The notes: generated from the letters alone by a model not told the origin. DNA of 64,000 bases from Paludibacter sp. (GCA_028710415.1 JAQTUE010000026.1:1-64000), one strand, 5' to 3'. Shown: positions 51,177 through 60,875, counted from the first letter of the stretch. Numbers and translations are program-made.

Positions 51177-53375
51177 ATGAAATTCAAATATAATTTATTA
51201 GTATTGGCACTGCTTGCCAATTCCATTTTTGCACAAAACGTGCTTAAAATCACCATACAAGATAAAGATACCAAAGAAGTTCTTCCGGGAGCGACTGTTC
51301 TTGTTAAAAATACGACTAAAGGGGGTGCCACCGATGTAAAGGGAAGAATAGAATTAAACGATATTCCAACCGGGGAGGAGACTTTTATAGTTTCCATGAT
51401 TGGATACCGGACAGTTCACAGGGATATTACTTTTCCACTGAAAACAGCAACGGACATACTCATTTTTCTGGAGCCCGAATCGGAAGAGCTGGAAGACGTA
51501 CAGGTCACAGCAACACGCAGCAGCCGGGTGATAAGTGACATTCCCACCCGGGTAGAAACCATTGCATCGGGCGAACTGGCAGAGAAAGCCAGTATGCAGT
51601 CGGCGAATATAAGAATGCTATTGACAGAAAGCACCGGTATCCAGACACAACAGACTTCGGCCATTTCAGCAAATACGAGCATCCGTATTCAGGGACTTGA
51701 TGGCAAGTACACCCAGTTATTAAAAGACGGCTTTCCACTGTATTCAGGGTTTTCAGGAGGATTGAGCATTATGCAGATACCACCACTGGATCTTAAAAGA
51801 GCCGAAGTGATCAAGGGATCAACCTCCACCCTTTACAGTGGCGGGGCAATAGCCGGGTTAGTAAATCTGGTTTCAAAAGAACCCACTGATAAAAATGAAT
51901 TCACCTTCATGGCCAATACAACCAGTGCCAAAGGATTGGATTTAAATACGTTCTATTCCCACAAATTCGGTAAAATTGGCATAACCTTATTTGCAGCACG
52001 AAACTCCCAGGCAGCTTACAACCCCGATAAAGATAATTTCTCGGATATACCGCAATCCACGCTTTATAACTTAAATCCAAAGATCTTTTATTACATGGAT
52101 AAATCCGCAACCCTGAGTTTTGGAATCAATGCAAGTACTGAAGACAGGTTGGGCGGGGACATGAATGTGATCAACAACCAAGCGGACAGCACTCATACTT
52201 ATTTTCAACAAAACAAATCAAACAGGTATTCGACACAATTAAAATTTGAGAAGACGTTCGACAACAAGAATATCCTTACCGTCAAAAACAGTGTAGCCAA
52301 TTTTTCGAGGGACATTTTAATGCCTGCTTATCATTTCGGAGGCCAACAAACGTCAAGTTTCTCGGAAGTAAACTACCTGATTCCTGGTGAAAGAAGTGAA
52401 TGGACGACCGGAGTGAATGCTGTAACCGATAAATTTCATGAAACACAACCCTCTTTCAGCCTGAAGCGGGACTACCAACAGATGACTTTTGGAGGGTACG
52501 TTCAAAACAACTTTAAAGTGAGTGATAAATTCATTGTTGAATCAGGATTACGGGCTGATTACCTGATGATTTCATCTCCTTACACTTCCAGCAAAGGCAA
52601 CTTATTTTTATTACCCCGGTTGTCATTATTATATAAATTCACCCCCAACCTGACATCAAGATTAGGTGGAGGATTGGGCTATAAAGCTCCTGGGATGTTT
52701 GATGAAGAAGCTGAAAGACAAGGATTCCGGAATGTCCTGCCTGTCAATTTTTCAACAGCAACACCTGAACAATCGGCAGGATTAAATTTCGACATAAATT
52801 ACAAAACCACTTTTGATGAATTGTCTATGAGCATTAATCAGATGTTCTTTTACACGCAGGTTATTCATCCATTGGAAATAAATCCGGCTTTATTAGCACG
52901 TGACACCCTGCTATATGAAAATGCAAACGGATCGCTCAGTTCAAAGGGGATGGAAGCGAATGTGAAATTTCACCTGGATGATTTCTCAGTTTACATAGGG
53001 TATACTTTTATTGATGCACAGCGAAATTACAACAACACGACGTTTAAAAATCCACTCACAGCACGACATAGATTGTATTTCACGCCAATGTACGAAGTTG
53101 AAAAGAAACTAAGGATTGGTTACGAACTATTTTATGTATCACCCCAAACCCTCACAAATGGAGATAAGGTTCGTGACTATTGGCTAATGGGTATTTCGGC
53201 AGAAAAGTATTTCAAACATTTCAGCCTGTTTGTAAACTTTGAGAATATGCTGGATTCACGTCAGTCACGCTGGGAAAAGATGTATTCAGGAAGTATTCGA
53301 AACCCGCAGTTTGTTGAAATATGGGCTCCAACTGATGGATTTGTTTTCAACGGTGGATTTAAGATAATGCTGTAA
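51177..53375 (+). CDS. TonB-dependent outer-membrane receptor
   Basis: 732 residues. The signal peptide ends SIFAQ. A carboxypeptidase-like regulatory domain (~20-100, LPGATVLVKNTTKGGATDVKG in part, VSMIGYRTV) is followed by a plug (~115-225: VTATRSSRVISDIPTRVE, NTSIRIQGLDGKYTQLLKDG, IKGSTSTLYSGGAIAGLVNLVS in part) and a 22-strand-type barrel to the C-terminus. The plug is of the siderophore/vitamin class rather than the SusC class (no SusD gene follows). Substrate unknown; iron, haem or cobalamin are typical. The mutase operon's need for B12 is compatible but is not evidence. Confidence 0.88.
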   Translation: MKFKYNLLVLALLANSIFAQNVLKITIQDKDTKEVLPGATVLVKNTTKGGATDVKGRIELNDIPTGEETFIVSMIGYRTVHRDITFPLKTATDILIFLEPESEELEDVQVTATRSSRVISDIPTRVETIASGELAEKASMQSANIRMLLTESTGIQTQQTSAISANTSIRIQGLDGKYTQLLKDGFPLYSGFSGGLSIMQIPPLDLKRAEVIKGSTSTLYSGGAIAGLVNLVSKEPTDKNEFTFMANTTSAKGLDLNTFYSHKFGKIGITLFAARNSQAAYNPDKDNFSDIPQSTLYNLNPKIFYYMDKSATLSFGINASTEDRLGGDMNVINNQADSTHTYFQQNKSNRYSTQLKFEKTFDNKNILTVKNSVANFSRDILMPAYHFGGQQTSSFSEVNYLIPGERSEWTTGVNAVTDKFHETQPSFSLKRDYQQMTFGGYVQNNFKVSDKFIVESGLRADYLMISSPYTSSKGNLFLLPRLSLLYKFTPNLTSRLGGGLGYKAPGMFDEEAERQGFRNVLPVNFSTATPEQSAGLNFDINYKTTFDELSMSINQMFFYTQVIHPLEINPALLARDTLLYENANGSLSSKGMEANVKFHLDDFSVYIGYTFIDAQRNYNNTTFKNPLTARHRLYFTPMYEVEKKLRIGYELFYVSPQTLTNGDKVRDYWLMGISAEKYFKHFSLFVNFENMLDSRQSRWEKMYSGSIRNPQFVEIWAPTDGFVFNGGFKIML

Positions 53376-53397
53376 TTTTCAAAGATTCAAGCTGTGT

Positions 53398-53429
53398 AAC
53401 CATTGTATTTCGCAAAAAATACAATGGTT
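53398..53429 (+). terminator. Terminator after the TonB receptor gene
   Basis: Perfect 13-bp stem AACCATTGTATTT / AAATACAATGGTT with a 6-base loop, 22 bp after the stop. The following sequence is T-rich but not a pure T-run. Confidence 0.65.
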
Positions 53430-53584
53430 ATATTATTACCTGCCCACAGATGCTAAACGATAAAATAATTAGCAATTCCATCTGATCTAAAAAAGAGAAG
53501 TGGAATAAATAAAGAATACAACTTTATTGTTTCACAGGTTGTTATTAGAACAATATTAAATCAGCAAGTATTGATTCAAACAAC

Positions 53585-53929
53585 ATGTCCATCAATGAAA
53601 ACCTGACATCAAGAGTAAGAGAAGCTCTTTCTAAAGAATCTTCTGTAGAAGAAAAGAGAATGTTTAGCGGCATCACCTTTATGGTGAATGATAAAATGTG
53701 TATCAGTGTCGGTGATGATCGAATTATGTGTCGGATTGACCCTGAAATACACGAGGAGGCCATAAAGCGAAAAGCCAGCCGTACAGTAATCAAGAAAGGC
53801 CGTGAATACAAAGGTTACGTTTACATTCAGGAGGAAGGTCTAAAAACAAAAGAAGATTTTGAGTATTGGATAACGCTTGCCCTCGCATTTAATAAAAAAG
53901 TTAAAGCAGCAACTAATACTAAAAAATGA
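53585..53929 (+). CDS. TfoX/Sxy N-terminal domain protein
   Basis: 114 residues, a single TfoX N-terminal domain: VREALSKESSVEEKRMFSGITFMVNDKMCISV in part, MCRIDPEIHEEAI, YKGYVYIQEEGL. Full-length Sxy/TfoX proteins regulate competence in gammaproteobacteria, but stand-alone N-terminal versions are common across bacteria and are probably not competence factors. The role is unknown. Single gene. Confidence 0.85.
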   Translation: MSINENLTSRVREALSKESSVEEKRMFSGITFMVNDKMCISVGDDRIMCRIDPEIHEEAIKRKASRTVIKKGREYKGYVYIQEEGLKTKEDFEYWITLALAFNKKVKAATNTKK

Positions 53930-54009
53930 GTTTTAAGTTACGATCTTTTTAATCTGAATCAGGACTGTCCCTGTATTATACCCACGATTTGATCCTGAAT
54001 TTATAAAAT

Positions 54010-54768
54010 ATGATCCTGCAATATGCTTCCGACCTGCATTTGGAATTCCCTGAAAACAAGGACTACCTGAACATGCATCCTATCATCCCGGTGGGAGAAG
54101 TCATGATCCTGGCCGGTGACATAGTTCCGTTTGCTATTCTGGATAAACATGAAGACTTTTTCAGTTATCTGTCCGACCATTTTAAAACCACTTACTGGAT
54201 ACCGGGAAACCATGAATACTATCATTCCGATTTAGCATCGAAAAATGGTACATTGAATGAAAAAATCCGGCCGAATGTATTTCTGGTGAATAATATTTCT
54301 GTGATGCAGGATCATGTAGAATTAATATTTTCCACTTTATGGTCCAAAATAAGTCCGAAGCATGAGCGGCTGCTGGAACAGGCTATGAATGATTTCAGGT
54401 TAATCAGGAACGATCAAAAACAATTTACAGCCCAACAACTGAATGCGATCAACGCAGAGAACGTATCATTTCTCAGGCAGGAACTTGTAAAAGAAAAAAC
54501 CGGGAAGCGGGTTGTTGTTACGCACCACGTCCCGACTTTTAAAAACGTGCCAGTGAAATACAAGGGAAATATCCTTCACGAAGCCTTTGGGGTGGAGTTA
54601 TACGAACTTATTGAAAAGTACGGGCCTGATTACTGGATTTATGGGCATGTCCATCGGAATAATGTACCGTTTGAAATCGGGGAAACAACCCTTGTGACCA
54701 ATCAACTGGGATATGTCAAAAAAGTAGAACATACGATGTTCAAAACTACAAAGACAATCACAGTCTAA
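54010..54768 (+). CDS. Calcineurin-like metallophosphoesterase
   Basis: 252 residues, cytosolic. All five metal-binding motifs are visible: DLHLE at the N-terminus, AGDIVPF, PGNHEYYH, THHVPTF and YGHVHRNN. It should hydrolyse a phosphomonoester or phosphodiester using two metal ions; substrate unknown. Homologues are usually annotated only as metallophosphoesterase. Independent single gene. Confidence 0.9.
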   Translation: MILQYASDLHLEFPENKDYLNMHPIIPVGEVMILAGDIVPFAILDKHEDFFSYLSDHFKTTYWIPGNHEYYHSDLASKNGTLNEKIRPNVFLVNNISVMQDHVELIFSTLWSKISPKHERLLEQAMNDFRLIRNDQKQFTAQQLNAINAENVSFLRQELVKEKTGKRVVVTHHVPTFKNVPVKYKGNILHEAFGVELYELIEKYGPDYWIYGHVHRNNVPFEIGETTLVTNQLGYVKKVEHTMFKTTKTITV

Positions 54769-54977
54769 TTATCCCCGATTAACCTCACACAACATAAGTG
54801 TATTTAAGAGCACAACAACCTGTCAACCTGAAACTTTACAGCAATATAAGCAGACTATCCCGGTCCGTTTATTAACAAGAAATCCGTCTTCCTATCAACA
54901 AACACTCCTCAAATATTGTTAGAACGTTAATATCAGCGAAGATATTGAATTAGTAAAACAATTAAAAAAATAATATT

Positions 54978-55382
54978 ATGCTCAGCGATCAAAAGATAAA
55001 AGCATTTATTCCGACAGTTGATCCTGACAGAGCCAAAAATTTCTATATGAATGTACTGGGATTAAATTTAATTTCGGAAGATTATTATGGACTGGATTTT
55101 GAAGCAAACGGGACCTTGTTGAGGATATCAACAGTGCAACAGTTTACTCCGTTTCCATTTACAATATTAGGGTGGGAAGTTGACGACCTGTCCTCCATCA
55201 TACATTCATTAAACCGAAGAGGTGTTTTGTTTGAACGATATAATATCATCAATCAGGATAAATCTGGAATATGGAAGGCCCCGGGAGGTGTAGATGTTGC
55301 CTGGTTTAAAGATCCCGATGGGAATCTGCTGTCATTGACCCAATATGTAAATTCTTCGGTTACCTCCTATGAAGATAACTAG
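54978..55382 (+). CDS. VOC (glyoxalase-fold) protein
   Basis: 134 residues with two beta-alpha-beta-beta-beta modules: KAFIPTVDPDRAKNFYMNVLGLNLISED in part, and the second ending AWFKDPDGNLLSLTQY. This is the VOC superfamily, which includes glyoxalases, dioxygenases and resistance proteins. Only part of the usual metal set is obvious, so catalysis cannot be assumed. It precedes a methyltransferase gene by 23 bp on the same strand. Confidence 0.85.
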   Translation: MLSDQKIKAFIPTVDPDRAKNFYMNVLGLNLISEDYYGLDFEANGTLLRISTVQQFTPFPFTILGWEVDDLSSIIHSLNRRGVLFERYNIINQDKSGIWKAPGGVDVAWFKDPDGNLLSLTQYVNSSVTSYEDN

Positions 55383-55405
55383 CAATCCATTCATATCACA
55401 GCGCA

Positions 55406-56074
55406 ATGAATACAGGAAAGGGATCAGATGAAAAGAACAGGAGTAAGCCAGGCCCTGAATCTTCTGCCAAAGAAGTTTCAAGAGCAAGTTTGCCTGACTG
55501 GAACAGCATTTACCGGGAAATGAATATAGAGGATATGCCCTGGTATTTACCGGAACTGGATCCTGACCTGAAAACAGCACTTGAAGAATATCAGATTAAT
55601 TCAGGCAGCTTCCTGGATTTAGGAACCGGACCGGGAACCCAGGCCATTGAACTTTCTAAAAGGGGATTTGAGGTTACCGGAGTTGATATTTCAGTGGATG
55701 CGATTCGTAAAGCACAAAAATTAACCCAACAAGTGACCTTCATTCAGGACGACATCCTGAATCCCCGGATAAACAGGCAATTTGACTTTATATTCGACCG
55801 TGGTTGTTTTCATATAATCGACAGGGACAAACGAACAGTATACTTGTCAGAAGTTTTGAAATTACTAAATGAAGATGGAATGTTTTTCCTGAAATGCTTT
55901 AGTGATAAGAATCCTGATACCGGGTATGGCCCGTACCATATCTCAAGGGAAATGATCGACAGTTTATTTAACAAACACTTTAATATATTAAAAATAGAGG
56001 ATTCTATCTATCAAAGCATTTCAAGTCAACAAAATAAGACTTTATTTGTAGTTATGAAAAAAAAGAATATATAA
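55406..56074 (+). CDS. Class I SAM-dependent methyltransferase
   Basis: 222 residues. The SAM-binding motif I is FLDLGTGPGTQAIELSKRG, motif II VTGVDISVDAIRKAQ, and the acidic post-motif FDFIFDRGCFHIID resembles the thiopurine methyltransferase-like subgroup. The first ~30 residues are polar and disordered. The methyl acceptor is unknown. It is likely co-transcribed with the VOC gene upstream and perhaps with the YbjQ gene 31 bp downstream. Confidence 0.88.
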   Translation: MNTGKGSDEKNRSKPGPESSAKEVSRASLPDWNSIYREMNIEDMPWYLPELDPDLKTALEEYQINSGSFLDLGTGPGTQAIELSKRGFEVTGVDISVDAIRKAQKLTQQVTFIQDDILNPRINRQFDFIFDRGCFHIIDRDKRTVYLSEVLKLLNEDGMFFLKCFSDKNPDTGYGPYHISREMIDSLFNKHFNILKIEDSIYQSISSQQNKTLFVVMKKKNI

Positions 56075-56105
56075 ACTGACATTTAAAAGCTAAACAACTA
56101 ATCGT

Positions 56106-56441
56106 ATGAGAGAAATTACATTGATCACCACGAGTACCTCCCTGGAAGGGTATCGGGTTACAAAGCAATTAGGACTGGTTCGTGGAATAACGGTCCGTTC
56201 AAGAAGTATTGTGGGAAATTTTGTTGGAGGGTTTATGACTATATTTGGCGGTAAAAGTGCCATATATACAGAATTATGTGAGAATGCGCGTGAAGAAGCA
56301 CTCCAGTTAATGATCCAACACGGTCAGGAACTGGGTTGTAATGCGATTATCAACATGCGCTATGATGCCAACGATGTGATTAGTGGACTAACAGAAGTTC
56401 TGGCATATGGAACCGCTGTAATAGTAGAAAAAATAAATTAA
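56106..56441 (+). CDS. YbjQ / DUF74 heavy-metal-binding-like protein
   Basis: 111 residues, close to the family's ~105. It shows the YbjQ features: TTSTSLEGYRVTKQLGLVRGITVRS in part, GGFMTIFGGKSAIYTELCENAREEA in part, and LGCNAIINMRYD, with a possible ring-shaped pentamer fold. Its annotation as metal binding is historical and unproven. It is separated by two bases from the DUF1003 gene and surely shares its transcript. Confidence 0.88.
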   Translation: MREITLITTSTSLEGYRVTKQLGLVRGITVRSRSIVGNFVGGFMTIFGGKSAIYTELCENAREEALQLMIQHGQELGCNAIINMRYDANDVISGLTEVLAYGTAVIVEKIN

Positions 56442-56443
56442 AT

Positions 56444-56869
56444 ATGGCTGTACAAAAGAACTGGCATGCAAAGCATGTTGAGACATTAGGTTTTGGTGGG
56501 AAAATTGCCGATGCCGTTGCAAAAGGAATGGGATCATGGAGATTTATTATTATTCAAACCGTTTTAGTTATTCTCTGGATGGCATTGAACCTGGTAGGAT
56601 TTTTTTATCACTGGGATGTATATCCGTTCATACTGCTTAATTTACTATTTTCAACCCAGGCAGCTTATGCAGCACCCATCATCATGATGTCACAAAACAG
56701 GCAAAATGACCGGGACCGTTTACATGCTGAGGAAGATTATAAAACGAATGTGGATGCAAAAAAGGAAATTGAAGCATTATCGATCATTTTAAAGACTATT
56801 GAGGTAGAAAAATTGGATAAAATCATAACCATGCTGGAAGAACTGAAAACGACAAAGACAAGTAAATAA
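56444..56869 (+). CDS. DUF1003 membrane protein
   Basis: 141 residues with two transmembrane helices (~32-53 and ~60-78). The DUF1003 signature is GSWRFIIIQTVLVILWMALN in part, and YPFILLNLLFSTQAAYAAPIIMMSQNRQ in part, followed by a cytosolic helical tail. Function unknown; the family is widespread and lies in the inner membrane. Two-base gap after YbjQ. Confidence 0.88.
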   Translation: MAVQKNWHAKHVETLGFGGKIADAVAKGMGSWRFIIIQTVLVILWMALNLVGFFYHWDVYPFILLNLLFSTQAAYAAPIIMMSQNRQNDRDRLHAEEDYKTNVDAKKEIEALSIILKTIEVEKLDKIITMLEELKTTKTSK

Positions 56870-56926
56870 CACCTCACCCCTACCCCTCTTCTTTAGGAGA
56901 GGGCATAAGTGAAATACCGGCTGAAT

Positions 56927-56953
56927 TTCTGTATGGAAGTTCAGCCGGTTAAA
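56927..56953 (+). terminator. Possible terminator after DUF1003 gene
   Basis: ACCGGCTGAA / TTCAGCCGGT stem of 10 bp with a 14-base loop, followed by an AT-rich but not T-only sequence. A degenerate CCCCTCTTC/GGAGAGGG hairpin lies just before it (about 56885-56905). Confidence 0.5.
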
Positions 56954-57048
56954 TATTACCTGTGAACTGAAAGCCCCAAAATCAACTGACTTCAGGTATT
57001 TATAAGTCAGATTTACCTGATAAAATTTGTTTTTTTAGCAGAAGGTAA

Positions 57049-57077
57049 TTGAATACTAAAAAAAGATTGTAATTTTA
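57049..57077 (+). promoter_or_regulatory. Possible promoter of the 544-residue membrane protein gene
   Basis: TTG at 57049-57051, an 18-bp spacer, then TAATTTTA at 57070-57077, a -7 element lacking the last G. The leader would be about 65 bases. Confidence 0.35.
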
Positions 57078-57149
57078 CGCAGTATTTAACACGAAACAGT
57101 ATTTATAAAAGAATTTATTTCCCACAAAACAATTAATACAGAAACCAGT

Positions 57150-58784
57150 ATGAGTAAAGTTAGAAATCTTGTTTTAGTAATTCTTGCCGGATTTATCCTG
57201 GCATACATGTATATGCCAACAGTGAGTTTTGGTTTTACCGGATTCACAGCCCTGCTGGTAATACTCATTGGAATCTGGATCGTATTGAATAATCCCTTCA
57301 GTATTATTCAGAGTGGTAATAATGCACCTACTTTCAAGATTGGCAAACCTGGTAAAGTATCCTTTATTTTACTGGGTATTATTGTGGTCTACATGACAGT
57401 AGTTCCGATTGTAACCAGTTGGGCCTTATTGCACACCAATGAATACCGTGACCTGATAGGGAAAGTAGAGACAGAATCGAACTTATCAACACACATGTTG
57501 CCGATTTCCATTGATAAAATACGGGTAGTGGATCAATCCCTGGCCCAGTTACTGGGAGATAAAGTCTTGGGTTCCCAACCTGCATTGGGAAGCCAGGTTA
57601 CACTGGGAACATTTAATATCCAGAAAGTAAACAATGATTTATATTGGGTGGCTCCACTGCTTCATTCCGGGTTCTTTAAATGGCAAAAGAACATGGAAGG
57701 TACAAACGGATATGTGATGGTGAATGCATGCAACGAACGCGATGTAAAACTGGTACAGGAAATCAACGGCAAGAAAGTGTATATTAAATACCAATCGGAA
57801 GCCTATTTTTTTGATAACCTGGAACGTTATCTCTATTTCCACGGATACTGGCATGTTGGGTTAACGGATTATTCTTTCGAAATTGATGATGCAGGCACTC
57901 CATACTGGGTGGTTACTAAGTTCAGGAAAGCAATAGGTTTTATGGGTGATGAAGCAAAGGGTGTCGTGATAGTAAATGCTCAAACAGGTGAAATAAATGA
58001 TTATACTATTGAGAATACTCCCAAATGGGTTGATCGGATTCAACCGGGTGAATTTGTAGAAACACAATTAAATGACTGGGGAAATTTTGTGAAAGGGTAT
58101 TGGAACTTCTCCAATGAAAACAAACTGAAAATTACCGAAAAGGTTTCCATGGTTTACGGGGAAGACAATAATGCTTACTGGTATACAGGATTAACATCTG
58201 TCGGATCGGATGAATCAACCGTTGGATTCGTGTTGGTAAATACCCGTACTAAAAAAGCAGTATGGTACAAACAAAGTGGTGCTACCGAAAATGCAGCCCA
58301 GAATTCAGCAAAAGGAAAGGTTCAGGAAAAAGGTTTTTATGCTTCATTGCCCATACCTTACAATATCAACAATATTCCGACTTACGTCATGACCTTGAAG
58401 GACAACGGTGGTTTGGTAAAAATGTATGCCATGGTTGCCATTGAAGATTATACCATAGTCGGTGTTGGCAACACGTTAAGGGAATCGTTAATGGCCTATA
58501 AGAATGCTTTTAACCAATCTGGAAACAAGATTGCTACCAAGAGTAAAACGGAGAAAAACATTGTTAAATCGGTTATTACCCGCATTAACGGGGATGTGAA
58601 AAACGGGAACACCTACTATTACTTCACATTAAAGAATATGCCGAAGGTTTTTATCGGATCATCACAGATATCCAATGATTTCCCGTTAACCAATCTGGGC
58701 GATAGTGTTTACATTACCTTCGACAACGACAATCAGGAAGTGATTGATGTATCTACTTTTAAAAACAAGAATTTCAGCAAATAA
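57150..58784 (+). CDS. Membrane-anchored protein of unknown function
   Basis: 544 residues. Three hydrophobic helices lie at the N-terminus (about 6-24, 30-48, 70-92), then a ~440-residue soluble region. That region contains repeated strands like GYVMVNACNERDVKLV, GVVIVNAQTGEINDYTI and GFVLVNTRTKKAVWYKQSG, each pairing 'PYWV/LYWV/AYWY' with a 'VNxxT' strand, which suggests three or more internal PepSY- or propeller-like repeats. A C-terminal OB-like segment follows (KNGNTYYYFTL to FDNDNQEVIDVS). No family recognised. Single gene. Confidence 0.6.
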   Translation: MSKVRNLVLVILAGFILAYMYMPTVSFGFTGFTALLVILIGIWIVLNNPFSIIQSGNNAPTFKIGKPGKVSFILLGIIVVYMTVVPIVTSWALLHTNEYRDLIGKVETESNLSTHMLPISIDKIRVVDQSLAQLLGDKVLGSQPALGSQVTLGTFNIQKVNNDLYWVAPLLHSGFFKWQKNMEGTNGYVMVNACNERDVKLVQEINGKKVYIKYQSEAYFFDNLERYLYFHGYWHVGLTDYSFEIDDAGTPYWVVTKFRKAIGFMGDEAKGVVIVNAQTGEINDYTIENTPKWVDRIQPGEFVETQLNDWGNFVKGYWNFSNENKLKITEKVSMVYGEDNNAYWYTGLTSVGSDESTVGFVLVNTRTKKAVWYKQSGATENAAQNSAKGKVQEKGFYASLPIPYNINNIPTYVMTLKDNGGLVKMYAMVAIEDYTIVGVGNTLRESLMAYKNAFNQSGNKIATKSKTEKNIVKSVITRINGDVKNGNTYYYFTLKNMPKVFIGSSQISNDFPLTNLGDSVYITFDNDNQEVIDVSTFKNKNFSK

Positions 58785-58792
58785 AACTCATG

Positions 58793-58829
58793 TTACTCAT
58801 CGGATGACTTAAAATCATCTGATGAGTAA
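58793..58829 (+). terminator. Hairpin after the 544-residue protein gene
   Basis: Stem TTACTCATCGGATGA / TCATCTGATGAGTAA of 15 bp with one G-T pair and a 7-base loop. No T-run follows, so it could be an mRNA end stabiliser or rho-assisted site. Confidence 0.5.
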
Positions 58830-58862
58830 TCAATAATAATCCCAATTAAAATCATTCTCTTT

Positions 58863-59276
58863 ATGAATTTATGCACTTCATTTTCAGAAATCAACTGGCT
58901 GGCAGTTGCAGCCGTTACTGTTTTATCCTTTATGATGGGAGCCTTCTGGCATTCCGTTCTATTCAGCAAAGCCTGGAAAGAGGATTCCAAATCTATTTAC
59001 AACTCGGAAAACAGGGGTAATCCGGCCAAGATATTTGGTTTGGCAGGGATATCCCATCTGGTGGCTGTAATCGCACTGGCTATGCTCATTGGGAATCAAT
59101 CAAATGCTTTATGCGGATTATCCTATGGTTTAATTGTTAGTCTTGTTTGGGTAGCCACCAGCATTGGCGTTACTTATTTATTTGTTGGCCGGTCATTCCG
59201 TTTATTTTTAATAGATGCAGGTTTTTACGTTGTATTTTATTCCATTGCAGGATTGATACTGGGAGCCTGGCATTGA
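58863..59276 (+). CDS. DUF1761 membrane protein
   Basis: 137 residues with four predicted helices. NWLAVAAVTVLSFMMGAFWHSVLFSKAW in part is the DUF1761 signature (NxxAVxxAxxxxFxxGxxWY). Function unknown. The gene stops 40 bp before the MFS exporter, possibly in one transcript with it. Confidence 0.85.
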   Translation: MNLCTSFSEINWLAVAAVTVLSFMMGAFWHSVLFSKAWKEDSKSIYNSENRGNPAKIFGLAGISHLVAVIALAMLIGNQSNALCGLSYGLIVSLVWVATSIGVTYLFVGRSFRLFLIDAGFYVVFYSIAGLILGAWH

Positions 59277-59316
59277 TTACTTTAAATTCAGAATCAGCCA
59301 AAGTATTTGAAACAGG

Positions 59317-60660
59317 ATGATAAAGAAATCTTTCAAAAGTCAATTTGTAGATATTCTGGGGCTAAGCAACATTGTACGTTCACTTCGTTACCGGAATTAC
59401 CGGCTGTTTTTCTACGGCCAAAGTATTTCTTTGATTGGAACCTGGATACAACGTATTACCGTCCCATGGCTGGTTTACAGGTTAACAGGTTCAGTTTTCC
59501 TACTTGGATTGGTTGGTTTTGCCGGTCAGATTCCTACATTCCTGATGTCCCCTTTTGCCGGAGTATTTATTGACCGGTGGAACCGTCATAAGATATTGGT
59601 TGTTACCCAGGTATTGGCATTGATTCAAGCATTGGTGCTGGCATTCCTTTTCTATGAAAAATCCATCAGCGTCTGGCACATTGCCATATTAAGCGTTTTC
59701 CTGGGGATCATCAATGCCTTTGATATGCCTGCCCGACAGTCGTTTGTAGTGGACATGATCGACAAAAAGGAAGATTTGGGTAATGCCATTGCCTTAAACT
59801 CCTCCATGGTAAATGGTGCCCGATTAATCGGGCCTTCCATTGCAGGAATATTAATCTCTCTGACAGGTGAAGGAATGTGTTTTCTGATCAATGCCATCAG
59901 CTATATTTTTGTCATTGCCTTCCTGCTCATGATGAAGATTACCCCACGGGAAATTGCAATTCAGGACACCAATGCTTTCCAAAAATTCAAAGAAGGCTTT
60001 ACGTATACCTTTGGGTTTATTCCTATCCGCTATATTATTCTGCTGCTGGCCCTGGTAAGTTTAATGGGCATGCCATACACGGTGTTAATGCCTGTTTTTG
60101 CAAAGACGATACTTCATGGTGGATCCCATACATTTGGGTTCCTTATGGGGGCTACCGGGATTGGTGCTTTAATAGGAGCAGTCTATATGGCCTCCAGAAA
60201 AAATGCAGCAGGCCTTGAGAAATTTATTCCCTGGCTGGCCGCTATTTTTGGATTAGGATTGGTTCTGTTTTCATTCTCAACAAACTTTATACTCTCCATG
60301 TTTTTATTGCTCATCACCGGTTTTGGAATGATGATGCAAATGACTTCAAGTAATACGATCCTGCAAACCATTGTGGATGATGACAAACGCGGAAGGGTGA
60401 TGAGCTTTTATACCATGGCATTTATGGGAACGGCACCTTTTGGCAGTTTATTAGCAGGATCGTTGGCCAGTAAAGTTGGTGCGCCAAATACACTGTTAAT
60501 AGGTGGAGTGGCATGTATTGTGGGAGCTTTTGTTTTTATGAGAAAGTTACCCGGGATAAAGAAAAGCATTCGCCCTATTTACATACGTTTAGGCATACTT
60601 CCTGAGATTAAGGCCGGTATTGAAGTTGCTACCGAATTAATCAATCCGCCAATAGAATAG
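59317..60660 (+). CDS. MFS exporter, EntS/MFS_3-like
   Basis: 447 residues with 12 helices. FRNYRLFFYGQ-like start (LRYRNYRLFFYGQSISLIGTWIQRITVPWL in part), GVFIDRWNRHKIL loop, and FVVDMIDKKEDLGNAIALNS match the MFS_3 group that includes enterobactin exporter EntS and many drug or siderophore exporters. No siderophore synthesis gene is nearby, so the substrate is unassigned. An intrinsic terminator follows. Confidence 0.87.
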   Translation: MIKKSFKSQFVDILGLSNIVRSLRYRNYRLFFYGQSISLIGTWIQRITVPWLVYRLTGSVFLLGLVGFAGQIPTFLMSPFAGVFIDRWNRHKILVVTQVLALIQALVLAFLFYEKSISVWHIAILSVFLGIINAFDMPARQSFVVDMIDKKEDLGNAIALNSSMVNGARLIGPSIAGILISLTGEGMCFLINAISYIFVIAFLLMMKITPREIAIQDTNAFQKFKEGFTYTFGFIPIRYIILLLALVSLMGMPYTVLMPVFAKTILHGGSHTFGFLMGATGIGALIGAVYMASRKNAAGLEKFIPWLAAIFGLGLVLFSFSTNFILSMFLLLITGFGMMMQMTSSNTILQTIVDDDKRGRVMSFYTMAFMGTAPFGSLLAGSLASKVGAPNTLLIGGVACIVGAFVFMRKLPGIKKSIRPIYIRLGILPEIKAGIEVATELINPPIE

Positions 60661-60677
60661 GACATACTAAATCGTTT

Positions 60678-60716
60678 AAAGTGCAGTTTTTGATATAGTT
60701 CAGGAACTGCGCTTTT
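60678..60716 (+). terminator. Terminator of the MFS exporter gene
   Basis: Stem AAAGTGCAGTT / AACTGCGCTTT of 11 bp including one G-T pair, loop of 16 bases, followed by TAGTTTAT. It lies 18 bp after the stop. Confidence 0.6.
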
Positions 60717-60875
60717 AGTTTATACCAACAGCTGGAAGCATCGTGATTTTGGTTAGATTCAAAATATATGTTTCCTCATGCCATTCTTTACGAAATAACG
60801 CCATGCCTTAGTACATTTTTAGAGTCAATTCGTTTTATTAATATTAGCTCATTAAATTTATCTTTTATAAAAAAC

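Noticed and set aside
60768..60875. Upstream 36-residue extension of the first URO-D-like protein
   Set aside because: No homology-like features, AT-rich, and the MNEFLGN start fits the family and spacing better.
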